Shown here: one piece after another, positions 16,773 to 25,721 of the stretch
Layout of the letters: the number at the start of each line of letters is the position of its first letter
Position numbering within the stretch: position 1 is the stretch's first letter
NCBI GenBank assembly: GCA_934149155.1
Contig: CAKPDZ010000017.1
Coordinates: forward strand, 1-25,801
Direction: 5' to 3'
Length of the DNA: 25,801 nt
DNA from: an uncultured Clostridia bacterium
GTDB taxonomy: Bacteria > Bacillota > Clostridia > TANB77 > CAG-508
Position numbers and translations under genes: made by a program
The notes under the pieces: generated by a model
What the model saw: only the letters and a program-made list of their open reading frames with translations
What the model was told of the DNA's origin: nothing
Databases searched by the model: none

Positions 16773-18725
16773 CTATTCTGTTTCCATTACTCTGTCTTTT
16801 ATGTTAGTAAAATATCCTGGTGTTTCTGTTGTATCTATTCTAGCATATGTCACATCTGTGTAATTTGAATTATATGTTGTACCATTTCCGCCTACTATAT
16901 TTTCAACACTTGCAAACATATCATTAGAATTCGTTACTTCATCAATATTCCAATTGTTTACATATATTTTTTGTAAGTTTCTACATCCACTGAACATATA
17001 CCCCATATTATTAACTTTGTTTGTGTTAAAATCACTTATGTCTAGTTCTGTTAATGAAGTACATAATCTAAACATCATATACATGTCAGTTACTTGGCTT
17101 GTATCAAAACTATTTACATTTAAATCTTTTAAACTAGTACAGTTTAAAAACATACAACTCATATTCACTACATTTTTTGTATCAAAATTTTGCAAGTCTA
17201 ATCCTCTTATTGTAGAACATCCAGCAAACATTCTTTGCATATCACGCACTTTACTTGTATCAAAATTGCTTATATTTAATTCTGTTACCAAATTACAACC
17301 ATCAAACATACCACTCATATTTATAACATTACTTGTATTCCATTTACTCACATCTAATCCAGTTAAAGATTTACAATACGAAAAAATATAGCTTATATTT
17401 GTTACATTACTTGTATCAAAATGATTTATATTTAATTGTGATAATTTTTCACAATGTTTAAACATGGAGTCCATAATTGTAACATTAATTGTATTGAAAT
17501 TATCTATATTTAATTCTTCTAAATTAGTACAACCATTAAACATACTTCTTGTAATTGTTACTTGGCTAATATCCCAGTTATTTAAGTCTATTCTTTTTAT
17601 TTTTTGACACTTGTAAAACAAAAAAGTCATATTAGTAACATTATGTGTATTAAAATTAGCTATCTCAATTTCTTCTAAATTAATACAATCATAAAACATA
17701 TACGACATATTGTTAACATTTGATGTATCAAATGTTTCTAAGTTCACTGATTCTAATGCTATACAATCTTGAAACAATTGTTGCATATTTGTTACATTAC
17801 TTGTATCAAATTTGATTAAATCCAATTTTTTTATTTTTCTACAGTTATAGAACATTCTCAACATATTTGTTGTCCCTATAGTTCTAAAATTATTAAACTC
17901 TATATCTGCTAGGTTTATTAAATTTTGAAACATATATACCATACTTTTATTTGCATAAATTATTTCTTGACTTACAAAAGTTAACTCATATAGTCCATTA
18001 TTATCTGTATCAGTAAAATATCCAATTATACTTTCATCTTGTTTTTCTGATGCATCAAATCTTGATATTATTTTCTCTGAATATTCTGGTTCCTTCCCTT
18101 GTTCAAATTTTATTGATTCTATTTTTTCTTTTGGCACTGAACTTGTTAAATAATTTGAGGTTGAGTCTCCATCCTTAGCAACTACCATTCTATTAGGCTC
18201 TGCCATTTTAAAATTCAGATATGATTTTAATACTGTATTTTCTGGTATAGTTTCTGTTGTTACATTTTTATATTGGAATGTAATATACACTTCTTTTGTC
18301 TCACCTGGAGCTATTGTTTGTCCTATTTGGAAACCTTCTGTAGTTATCTCGAATGTAATATCTGGATTATCATAGAAATCATCATCATAAACAACACCTA
18401 CAAATGGTACTGTTTCAGTTGAACTGTTATATACGGTTACTTTATACTTTATCTCAGAAGTCGGATTTACTTTTGAAAGGTTTATTGTACTATTTAACAT
18501 AGTTCCTAAAAAGTTATCTATTTGACAATTATTTATATTAGCATCTATGTCGCTTACATACTCTACGTCTGTTATAAATACTCCTTCTTGTGCATCTGCT
18601 ACTACTTTTCCTTCTATTTCTCCTGTTATTCCTTCTATTGATGCATATCCTACTCCCATTATCATTGTTGCTATTAATATAGCTATCAACAGCAGCATGT
18701 TTTTGCTTATTTTTAGTTTTCTCAT
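16773..18725 (-). CDS. LRR protein C: secreted BspA/DUF285-type leucine-rich-repeat protein
   Basis: 650 aa, intact. Same plan as gene B: signal segment (LLLIAILIATMIMGVGYASI), N-terminal beta-rich domain, the module SRFDASEKQDESIIGYFTD, twelve DUF285 repeats (VTNMQQLFQDC, VNNMSYMFYDC and so on), then a C-terminal cap ending TTETPGYFTN. The first ~60 residues are almost identical to G, marking a recent duplication. Each repeat carries one Cys in MFxxC, giving a Cys-rich extracellular ladder. The ATG at 18725 has AAAGGAG 8 nt upstream, stronger than in B. The 108-bp leader between the switch and the start is shared with G. Its switch lies at 18833-19037 and is in the OFF orientation. Confidence 0.9.
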   Translation of the reverse strand: MRKLKISKNMLLLIAILIATMIMGVGYASIEGITGEIEGKVVADAQEGVFITDVEYVSDIDANINNCQIDNFLGTMLNSTINLSKVNPTSEIKYKVTVYNSSTETVPFVGVVYDDDFYDNPDITFEITTEGFQIGQTIAPGETKEVYITFQYKNVTTETIPENTVLKSYLNFKMAEPNRMVVAKDGDSTSNYLTSSVPKEKIESIKFEQGKEPEYSEKIISRFDASEKQDESIIGYFTDTDNNGLYELTFVSQEIIYANKSMVYMFQNLINLADIEFNNFRTIGTTNMLRMFYNCRKIKKLDLIKFDTSNVTNMQQLFQDCIALESVNLETFDTSNVNNMSYMFYDCINLEEIEIANFNTHNVTNMTFLFYKCQKIKRIDLNNWDISQVTITRSMFNGCTNLEELNIDNFNTINVTIMDSMFKHCEKLSQLNINHFDTSNVTNISYIFSYCKSLTGLDVSKWNTSNVINMSGMFDGCNLVTELNISNFDTSKVRDMQRMFAGCSTIRGLDLQNFDTKNVVNMSCMFLNCTSLKDLNVNSFDTSQVTDMYMMFRLCTSLTELDISDFNTNKVNNMGYMFSGCRNLQKIYVNNWNIDEVTNSNDMFASVENIVGGNGTTYNSNYTDVTYARIDTTETPGYFTNIKDRVMETE

Positions 18726-18832
18726 TAACTGTCTCCTTTAGTTCACTTCTATAATCTTTTTCATTTTTATAAAACTTTATTCTTTTTTGTTTTTTATAAT
18801 AATTATTTTCATCTAATTTTCTGTATATGTTT

Positions 18833-19037
18833 TCCTTAAGTTGTATACTTAAAGAAAAAAGCAAAAGTTTGTATGTCAGTAATTACAAGGAATACGTGCA
18901 TTTTACCTACCATAAAAAATCGAGAGTTTTTATTCCAAAATATCTGTTATAAAATGTCGAAAAAAGTATTGATATATCAGCTTTTTATTGCTATAATGAG
19001 TTTAAGTTTTAACGTCTTTAAGTATACAACTTAAAGA
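18833..19037. promoter_or_regulatory. Putative invertible promoter (phase switch) of LRR gene C, OFF orientation
   Basis: Sites at 18833-18855 (TCCTTAAG-TTGTATA-CTTAAAGA) and 19015-19037 (TCTTTAAG-TATACAA-CTTAAAGA) are inverted copies matching at 22 of 23 positions. The single mismatch is in the outer arm of the gene-proximal site; the cores are exact complements. The 159 bp between them holds TGTCGAA (18955-18961), TTGATA (18969-18974), 17 nt, TATAAT (18992-18997) on the plus strand, pointing away from C. The rest of 18726-19166 is the C leader (18726-18832) and, beyond the far site, AT-rich DNA with the terminator at 19109-19158. Confidence 0.8.
18969..18997 (+). promoter_or_regulatory. Promoter inside the C switch
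   Basis: TTGATA, 17 nt, TATAAT. The block from TGTCGAA through the -10 is nearly identical in the B, C and F switches while the other half of each segment has diverged. Confidence 0.85.
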
Positions 19038-19108
19038 AAATTTTTAATATTTTATAACTATTTTCGACATTTTTTACAGAAACACTTTTATTATATTCAT
19101 TATTTTCT

Positions 19109-19158
19109 TTTAAAAAATAAAAAAACTTAAATAATATCATCAGACACTACTTAAGTTT
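19109..19158 (-). terminator. Intrinsic terminator after the AAA-ATPase pseudogene
   Basis: On the minus strand AAACTTAA (19158-19151) pairs with TTAAGTTT (19130-19123), followed by TTTTATTTTTTA. It begins 9 nt past the reconstructed stop at 19167. Confidence 0.7.
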
Positions 19159-19166
19159 GTTCATCT

Positions 19167-20598
19167 TTATAATTCTTCTACTATTAATTTATCTTTTATT
19201 GCAACTACAGCATAACTTTTTAAGTTCGGAATTGCTTGTAACTCTTCTGTTTTGTATATCTTTTTAATTGTTTTTTGGCTTCTTATTGTTTTTGTTTCAG
19301 AAGCTCTGGATTTTTATTATAATCTTCTTGTTTTATATATTTAAATTCTATCAATACTCCATATCTTTCTTCTATCTTCTCTCTTGGCACTATTAATATA
19401 TCTGTTCCAACTTCTAGTTCTGATTTTACATATACTGCACCTAACATTCTGCATATTGAGTAAAATATTACTTTTATATATTTCTCATCAAATCTTTGGT
19501 AATCTCTGTTAGATAAGTTTGTTAGAAATGTTCCTAATGTTTCTATTGCTTTATCTATTTTTCCTTCTAATAAAATTTCCTCAGATATTTTTTCTGTATC
19601 TATTGTATTGGTTATTATTTTTGCTTTCCTACTAATATATTCTAAAAAATAATCACTATATATTTTTCTTATCACATCATTTGGAATTTTAAAACTACAT
19701 TTACTAAATCCCACTTTTTCTATAGTTAAATATCCTAAATAAAACAATAATGAAATTAATTCTTTCTCTCCAAAGCTTATTTCTGCATTAAACTTTTCTG
19801 TAAGTTTACTTTCAACCAGTTCTTCTGCTACTATATTTTCTAATAAGTTTATTTTATTCATATTTTGGCATAAATCCATAAATGCTTCTATTTTTCTATA
19901 ATCACTTAATATGTTTATATCCACTAATTCTTCTGGTACTTCTTGTTGTTCTTGATATGCATTCAAAAAATATAATGTCATATTTGAATTATACATCTTA
20001 TACTTTTCATATTCTGTCTTTATCATATCTGAAAATATATATCCATCATAGTTTTCTTTTATTATTGGCAACAATTCTTCTTGCTTTTCTTCTGGTATGT
20101 CTATTTCTGTCATCAACTATCATTACATAAATCTTTTCAAATGCTTTTTGGATATAAAATGCTTTAAATAAATTATTAAGAATCATTTCAGCTTCATCGT
20201 CTTTATTTACTATAAAATCCAAACCATATTTAGCCACAAAAACTTCTATTGATGTTGCTACTTCGTTTTAAATCCTTTAATTGCTTCTTCTAAAGTTTCT
20301 GTACTTATCCCAGAAAAATTAAATCTTAATACACAATATCTATTTTTATTTGGTGTTGGACTTTTTCCTATATATGTATCTCCAAATAATTTTTCAAATT
20401 TATCCGCTCTATTTTTATCATAATAGCACTCTAATGTACTGGTAAATAACGTTTTTCCAAATTTTCTTGGGCGCAAAAACATTAATGTGCATCTGATAAA
20501 TTCTCCATTTTTTCTATATACATTGTTTTGTCTACATATATTCTGTTTTCTTCTATTAACTTTTCGTAATTACTTATTCCGTTTGGTAATTTTCTCAT
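19167..20598 (-). pseudogene. Decayed AAA-ATPase-like / PD-(D/E)XK nuclease family protein
   Basis: The remains match the family pairing an N-terminal AAA-ATPase-like domain with a C-terminal PD-(D/E)XK nuclease-like domain, common and of unclear role in gut Bacillota and Bacteroidota. The start is the ATG at 20598: MRKLPNGISNYEKLIEENR, then YVDKTMYIEKM. A frameshift at ~20483 precedes FLRPRKFGKTLFTSTLE (the P-loop-like motif). A stop or shift near 20258 precedes KYGLDFIVNKDDEAEMILNN. At ~20108 the text jumps from EKIYVMIVDD directly to TEIDIPEEKQEELLPII, so roughly 100 or more residues of the ATPase core appear deleted. The nuclease part retains GVLIEFKY. A TAA replaces a codon at ~19280, and a last shift near 19240 leads to LKSYAVVAIKDKLVVEEL. 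At least five lesions make it non-functional. It has its own promoter. Confidence 0.88.
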
Positions 20599-20677
20599 GA
20601 CCTTACATCTCTTTCTATTTTGTGGTACATTTGTGACCGGTTTCCTAATATACATTCAAATTACTTCCTTGAAGTAC

Positions 20678-20706
20678 ATTATATTAATAAATACTGATAC
20701 CATCAA
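20678..20706 (-). promoter_or_regulatory. Promoter of the AAA-ATPase pseudogene
   Basis: TTGATG (20706-20701), a 17-nt spacer, then TATAAT (20683-20678), ~80 nt before the ATG at 20598. The rest of 20599-20865 is AT-rich, with no inversion sites and no gene. Confidence 0.65.
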
Positions 20707-20865
20707 TCTTTCGTTTGCTCTAGTCATCTTCTTTTCTTATTCTACTATAATCTCTATGAATTTGCAATAATTGTTAGTATAGATTTTATTTTTTAGTTTA
20801 CTTTTTCTCTTTTTGCATTATAACTTATAAAAAAAATTAAGAATCAGCCCTAAATGTACCTTTTT

Positions 20866-23086
20866 TTACTTTTTGTCTTTAATATTTGTAAGATATCCTG
20901 GTGTTTCTTCAGTGTCTATTCTGGCATAGGTTGCATCTATATAGTTTGAATTGTATGTTGTACCATTTCCACCCTGTATTCTATAGCATCCCATAAACAT
21001 ATTTTCTCCTGAATCTGCTACATTTGAAGTATTCCATCCAACTTTATTTTCTTCATCATATTCACTAACATAAATTTGTTCTAATTTGTCTGCACCTTGG
21101 AACATATATTTAGCATTCACAACTTGACTTGTATCCCATGAACTCAAATCTAATGTCTGTAATGAGTAACAATCTTTAAATATCACGTTAGTATATTTTA
21201 CATTTTGGGTATTCCATTTTCCAAAGTCTATTCTTTCTAAATTATCACAACATCTAAACATATCACTTATTGTAATTACATTACTTGTATCAAAGTTTGT
21301 TAAATTTAAATAAGTGAGGCTACTACAATACGAAAACATACTTTCAAGGTCAGTAGCATTTTTAGTTTCAAATGCTTGAACATTGAGTTCTTTTAAATTT
21401 ACACACCTTGAAAACATTCCTTTAAAACTAGTAGAATTATCTGTTTGAAAATTATTAAGATTCAATGTTGTTATTTTTTCACATCCGATTAAACATATAT
21501 TGCATATTAGTTACTTGATTTGTATTAAAATTACTCACGTCTAATTCCGTTACTTTACTACATCCAGAAAAAACATATTGCATATCAGTCACTTGACTTG
21601 TATTAAATTTGCTCACATCTAGTTTCGTTACTTCACTACACCCAGAAAACATATATTGCATATCAGTCACTTGACTTGTATCAAAATTACTCACATCTAA
21701 TTCTGTTACTTTACTACACCCAAAAAACATATACTTCATTTGTGTTACTTTACTTGTATCAAATTCACTGACGTTTATTTCTTTTAAATTTTTACACTCA
21801 TAGTACATATAGCTCATGCTAATAATTTTTTCAGTATTCCACTTGCTAGTATCTAACTTTACCAAATTCATACATCCAGCAAACATATTGGTTACATCTT
21901 CTACATTTGCCATATTCCAGTTTGAAACATTTAAATTTTCTAAACTACTACATCCTTGGAAAGTTCCCCCATGTTGCCAATTAACATGCCCACACTCTAC
22001 TAACTTACCTGTGTTCCATTTGCTAACATCCAAATTTTTTAATTTCTTACAATTTTGAAATGTTTCCAAAAGACTTGTAACATTGGATGTGTTCCAATCA
22101 CTCACATCTAATGTTGTTATTTCATTACAGTTACAAAACATATCTGCCATACTTATTACTTGACTTGTATCAAATTTGCTTACATCTACTTTTTTTAGTT
22201 TTGTACAATTTTGAAACATTCCAACCATACTATTAGTACCTAATGTACTAAAGTTCTCTAATTCAATATCTGTTACATTGTTTAAACCTTTAAAAAGTTT
22301 ATCTGCTTTTTTATTGGTATAAATGATTTCTCGACTTACAAATATTACTTCGTATAATCCATTATTATCTTGATCTGTATAATATCCAATTATACTCTCA
22401 TCTTGCTTTTCTGAAGCATCGAATCTTGATATTATTTTCTCTGAATATTCTGGTTCGTTTCCTTGTTCAAACTTTATTGACTCTATTTTTTCTTTTGGTA
22501 TTGAACTTGTCAAATAATTTGATGTTGAATCGCCTTCATTCGCAACCACCATCCTATTAGGCTCTGCCATTTTAAAGTTTAGGTATGATTTTAAGACTGT
22601 ATTTTCTGGTACGTTTCCTGTTGCCTCTTTATATTTGAACGTTATATACACTTCTTTGATTTCTCCTGGTGCTATTGTTTCTCCCACTTGAAATCCATCT
22701 GTTGTTATCTCAAATGCAATATCTGAATTATCATAAAAGTCATCATCATATACTACACCAACAAATGGCACTTCTTCTTCCGAACTATTATATACTGTAA
22801 TTTTATATGTTATCTCTGATTCTGAATTCGTTTTTGAAAGTTCTATTGTGTTATTTAGCATTGTTCCTAAAAAATTATTTATTTTGCAATTATTTATATT
22901 AGCGTCTACGTCGCTTACATACTCTACATTTGTTATAAATACTCCACTTTGCGCATCTGCTATTGCTTTTCCTTCTATTTCTCCTGTTACCGATTCTATT
23001 GACGCATATCCTATTCCCATTACAATTGTCGCCACCACCATTAACAATAGCAACATCATGTTTTGGCTTATTTTTATTTTTTTCAT
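20866..23086 (-). pseudogene. LRR protein F: BspA/DUF285-type protein with a single-base frameshift
   Basis: The ATG at 23086 has AAAGGAAAG upstream. The 535-aa first frame encodes the signal segment, N-terminal domain, ARFDASEKQDESII-like module (here SRFDASEKQ) and ten repeats, then ends FNRM-stop at 21479. One extra C at ~21487 causes this; skipping it restores FNGCEKITTLNLNNF and runs on through six more repeats to the intact cap (NYIDATYARIDTEETPGYLTN, in parts: NYIDATYARID, EETPGYLTN) at 20866. The reconstructed product is ~740 aa. Repeats 8-10 are near-identical at DNA level. The truncated product would still have a signal peptide and ten LRRs but lack the cap. It could be a true pseudogene, a phase-variable state or an assembly error. 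Confidence 0.85.
21503..21736. repeat. Three near-identical tandem 78-bp LRR-coding units
   Basis: Units at 21503-21580, 21581-21658 and 21659-21736 repeat with an exact 78-bp (26-codon) period and few differences, encoding successive VTDMQYMFSGCSKVTELDVS units (VTDMQY at each start). Other repeats in the family have diverged much more, so this is a recent expansion. It abuts the frameshift at 21487. Confidence 0.8.
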
Positions 23087-23130
23087 TTATTTTTTACCAC
23101 TTTCCTTTTGGTTTTATTGTTATTATTTTT

Positions 23131-23335
23131 TCTTTAAGTTGCATACTTAAAGAAAAAACCAAAAGTCTTGTTCTTCAGCGGTGACAATACATACACGTTT
23201 TTTAGCATCTCAAAGAATTTACTTTTACTATTCAAAAAACATATGCGAAAAAATGTCGAAAAAAGTATTGATATATCAGCTTCTTATTGCTATAATAAAT
23301 TTGGATTTTATATCTTTAAGTATGCAACTTAAAGA
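23131..23335. promoter_or_regulatory. Putative invertible promoter (phase switch) of LRR gene F, OFF orientation
   Basis: Perfect 23-bp inverted repeats at 23131-23153 (TCTTTAAG-TTGCATA-CTTAAAGA) and 23313-23335 (core TATGCAA) enclose 159 bp. Inside are TGTCGAA (23254-23260), TTGATA (23268-23273), 17 nt, TATAAT (23291-23296) on the plus strand, away from F. The far site ends 5 bp before the stop codon of G, so OFF-state transcription would run straight into G in antisense. Confidence 0.8.
23268..23296 (+). promoter_or_regulatory. Promoter inside the F switch
   Basis: TTGATA, 17 nt, TATAAT, with the TGTCGAA box ending 7 nt upstream, the same spacing as in the B and C switches. Confidence 0.85.
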
Positions 23336-23340
23336 TATTT

Positions 23341-25614
23341 TTATTCTTGTGTTGATTCGTTTTCTACTGGTTTATCTTTTATATTTGTAAAATATCCTGG
23401 CATTTCTGCCGTGTCTATTCTTGCATAGGTTGCATCTGTGTAGTTTGAATCGTATGTTGTACCATTTCCACCTGTTATCGAAGAACATCCAAAAAACATC
23501 CTGGCCGAATCCATTACTGTTGCTGTAGTCCATCCTATATTATCGTTTTGATTATATTTCCTTACATATATAGTTTTCAAATTTCTATCATAACAAAACA
23601 TTGTTTGCATTGCTGTTGCACTACTTATATTAAAACTGCTTAAATCTAATTCTGTTAGTTGATAGCATTCGTAAAACATACTCGAAAAATTAGTAACATT
23701 ATTTGTATTAAATTTTGATACATCTATTTCTTTCAAATTATTACATTTATAAAACATTCTGTCCATGTTTTTAACATTACTTGTATCAAAGCCTGATACA
23801 TCTAATTCTATCAAGTTGCTACACATTCCAAACATCTTTTGCATATATTTAACATTGCTTGTATTAAGTTTTTTTATTCCTAATTCTGCCACTTGCTCAC
23901 AATATTCAAACATAGAATTCATACTAGTCACATTACTAGTATTCCAATTATTCAAATCTAGTTTTGTTAATTTTCTACAGCCAGAAAACATATTATTCAT
24001 ATCCGTAACATTTGATACATCCCAATTGGAAACATCTAGTTGTTCCAAACTACTACATCCCTGAAACGTTCCTCCATATCCCCATTCATTAATTCCACAC
24101 ATTTTTACATTACTAGTATTCCATTTGCTTACATCCAACTTTACAAGTTTACTACAATTGCTAAAAGTTCCAAAAAGATTCGTAACATTAGTTGTATCCC
24201 AATTAGTCACATTTATTTCTGTTAATAGACTACAACTTTCAAACATATATGCCATTGATATTGCTTGTGATACATTCCAATTCGAAACATCTATATTCTC
24301 CAAACTATTGCAGCCTTGAAATATCCCATTTCCATTAGTTTGACTAGGTCCAAAATATTTTACATTTCCAGTATCCCATTTGCTTACATCTAATTCTAAC
24401 AACTTATTACAATTGTAAAATGTTCCTTGCATACTTATAACGTTACCTGTATTCCAGTTTGACACATTTAAGTTTTTTAAGCTGCTGCATCCGCTAAACA
24501 TATTTACTATATTACTCACATTGGTTGTATCAAAATTACTTACATCTAGATCTGTTAATTTACTGCAGTTCAAAAACATATTTTGCATAAATGATACATT
24601 TTTGGTATTAAAACTGCTCAAGTCTAATTCTGTCAAAGAATTACATCCACTAAACATTGAATACATCCCATAAATTTCTTTTACATTGCTAGTATCAAAA
24701 TTACTCAAATTCAATTGTACTAGATTGCTGTCGCCAGCAAACATACAGCCCATAGACGTCACTGCTAAAGTGCTAAAATTATTAAATTCTATCGCTACTA
24801 GATTTACTAAATTCTGAAACACATACGCCATACTTTTATTTCCATAAATAATTTCTTCACTCACAAAAGTTAATTCATATAATCCATTGTTATCTATGTC
24901 TGTAAAATACCCTATTATACTTTCATCTTGCTTTTCAGATGCATCAAATCTTGCTACTATTTTATCTGAATATTCTGGTTCTTTTCCTTGTTCAAATTTT
25001 ATTGACTCTATTTTTTCTTTTGGTATTGAACTTGTCAAATAATTCGATGTTGAATCTCCTTCATTCGCAACCACCATCCTATTAGGCTCTGCCATCTTAA
25101 AATTCAAATATGATTTCAATATTGTATTTTCTGGCATAGCTTCCGTTGATTCATTCTTATATTTGAAAGCAATATACACTTCTTTTGTTTCACCCGGATT
25201 TATTGTTTGTCCTATTTGAAATCCTTCTTTTGTTATTTCAAATATTATATCTGGATTATCATAAAAATCATCATCATAAACAACACCTACAAATGGTACT
25301 GTTTCAGTTGAACTGTTATATACTGTCACTTTGTACTGTATTTCAGATGCTGGATTTGTTTTGGATAATTCAATTGTACTATTTAACATCGTTTCTAAAA
25401 AATTATCTATTTTGCAATTGTTTATATTAGCATCAATGTCACTCACATATTCTACATCTGTTATAAATACTCCTTCTTGTGCATCTGCTATTACTTTTCC
25501 TTCTATTTCTCCTGTTATTCCTTCTATTGATGCATATCCTACTCCCATTATCATTGTTGCTATTAATATAGCTATCAACAGTAGCATGTTTTTGCTTATT
25601 TTTAGTTTTCTCAT
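23341..25614 (-). CDS. LRR protein G: secreted BspA/DUF285-type leucine-rich-repeat protein
   Basis: 757 aa, intact, the longest of the family. Signal segment and N-terminal domain are nearly identical to C for the first ~60 residues. The module ARFDASEKQDESIIGYFTD is followed by about fifteen 26-aa repeats. Two repeats are enlarged by ~8 residues (VKYFGPSQTNGNGIFQGC and VKMCGINEWGYGGTFQGC); similar enlarged units occur in A and F but not in B or C. The cap is GWTTATVMDSARMF then NYTDATYARID and PGYFTN. The tail is hydrophilic with no sortase motif or membrane helix, so retention on the cell would rely on the N-terminal segment or on non-covalent binding. The ATG at 25614 has AAAGGAG 8 nt upstream. 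Confidence 0.9.
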   Translation of the reverse strand: MRKLKISKNMLLLIAILIATMIMGVGYASIEGITGEIEGKVIADAQEGVFITDVEYVSDIDANINNCKIDNFLETMLNSTIELSKTNPASEIQYKVTVYNSSTETVPFVGVVYDDDFYDNPDIIFEITKEGFQIGQTINPGETKEVYIAFKYKNESTEAMPENTILKSYLNFKMAEPNRMVVANEGDSTSNYLTSSIPKEKIESIKFEQGKEPEYSDKIVARFDASEKQDESIIGYFTDIDNNGLYELTFVSEEIIYGNKSMAYVFQNLVNLVAIEFNNFSTLAVTSMGCMFAGDSNLVQLNLSNFDTSNVKEIYGMYSMFSGCNSLTELDLSSFNTKNVSFMQNMFLNCSKLTDLDVSNFDTTNVSNIVNMFSGCSSLKNLNVSNWNTGNVISMQGTFYNCNKLLELDVSKWDTGNVKYFGPSQTNGNGIFQGCNSLENIDVSNWNVSQAISMAYMFESCSLLTEINVTNWDTTNVTNLFGTFSNCSKLVKLDVSKWNTSNVKMCGINEWGYGGTFQGCSSLEQLDVSNWDVSNVTDMNNMFSGCRKLTKLDLNNWNTSNVTSMNSMFEYCEQVAELGIKKLNTSNVKYMQKMFGMCSNLIELDVSGFDTSNVKNMDRMFYKCNNLKEIDVSKFNTNNVTNFSSMFYECYQLTELDLSSFNISSATAMQTMFCYDRNLKTIYVRKYNQNDNIGWTTATVMDSARMFFGCSSITGGNGTTYDSNYTDATYARIDTAEMPGYFTNIKDKPVENESTQE

Positions 25615-25721
25615 TAACTGTCTCCTTTAGTTCTCTTCTATAATCTTTTTCATTTTTATAAAACTTTATTCTTTTTTATTTTTTATAATAATTATTTTCA
25701 TCTAATTTTCTGTATATGTTT

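Noticed and set aside
18538..18864. 108-aa minus-strand frame overlapping the start of LRR gene C
   Set aside because: It runs through the switch site and leader, then out of frame through the C signal peptide into Arg/Asn-rich text; a shadow of gene C.
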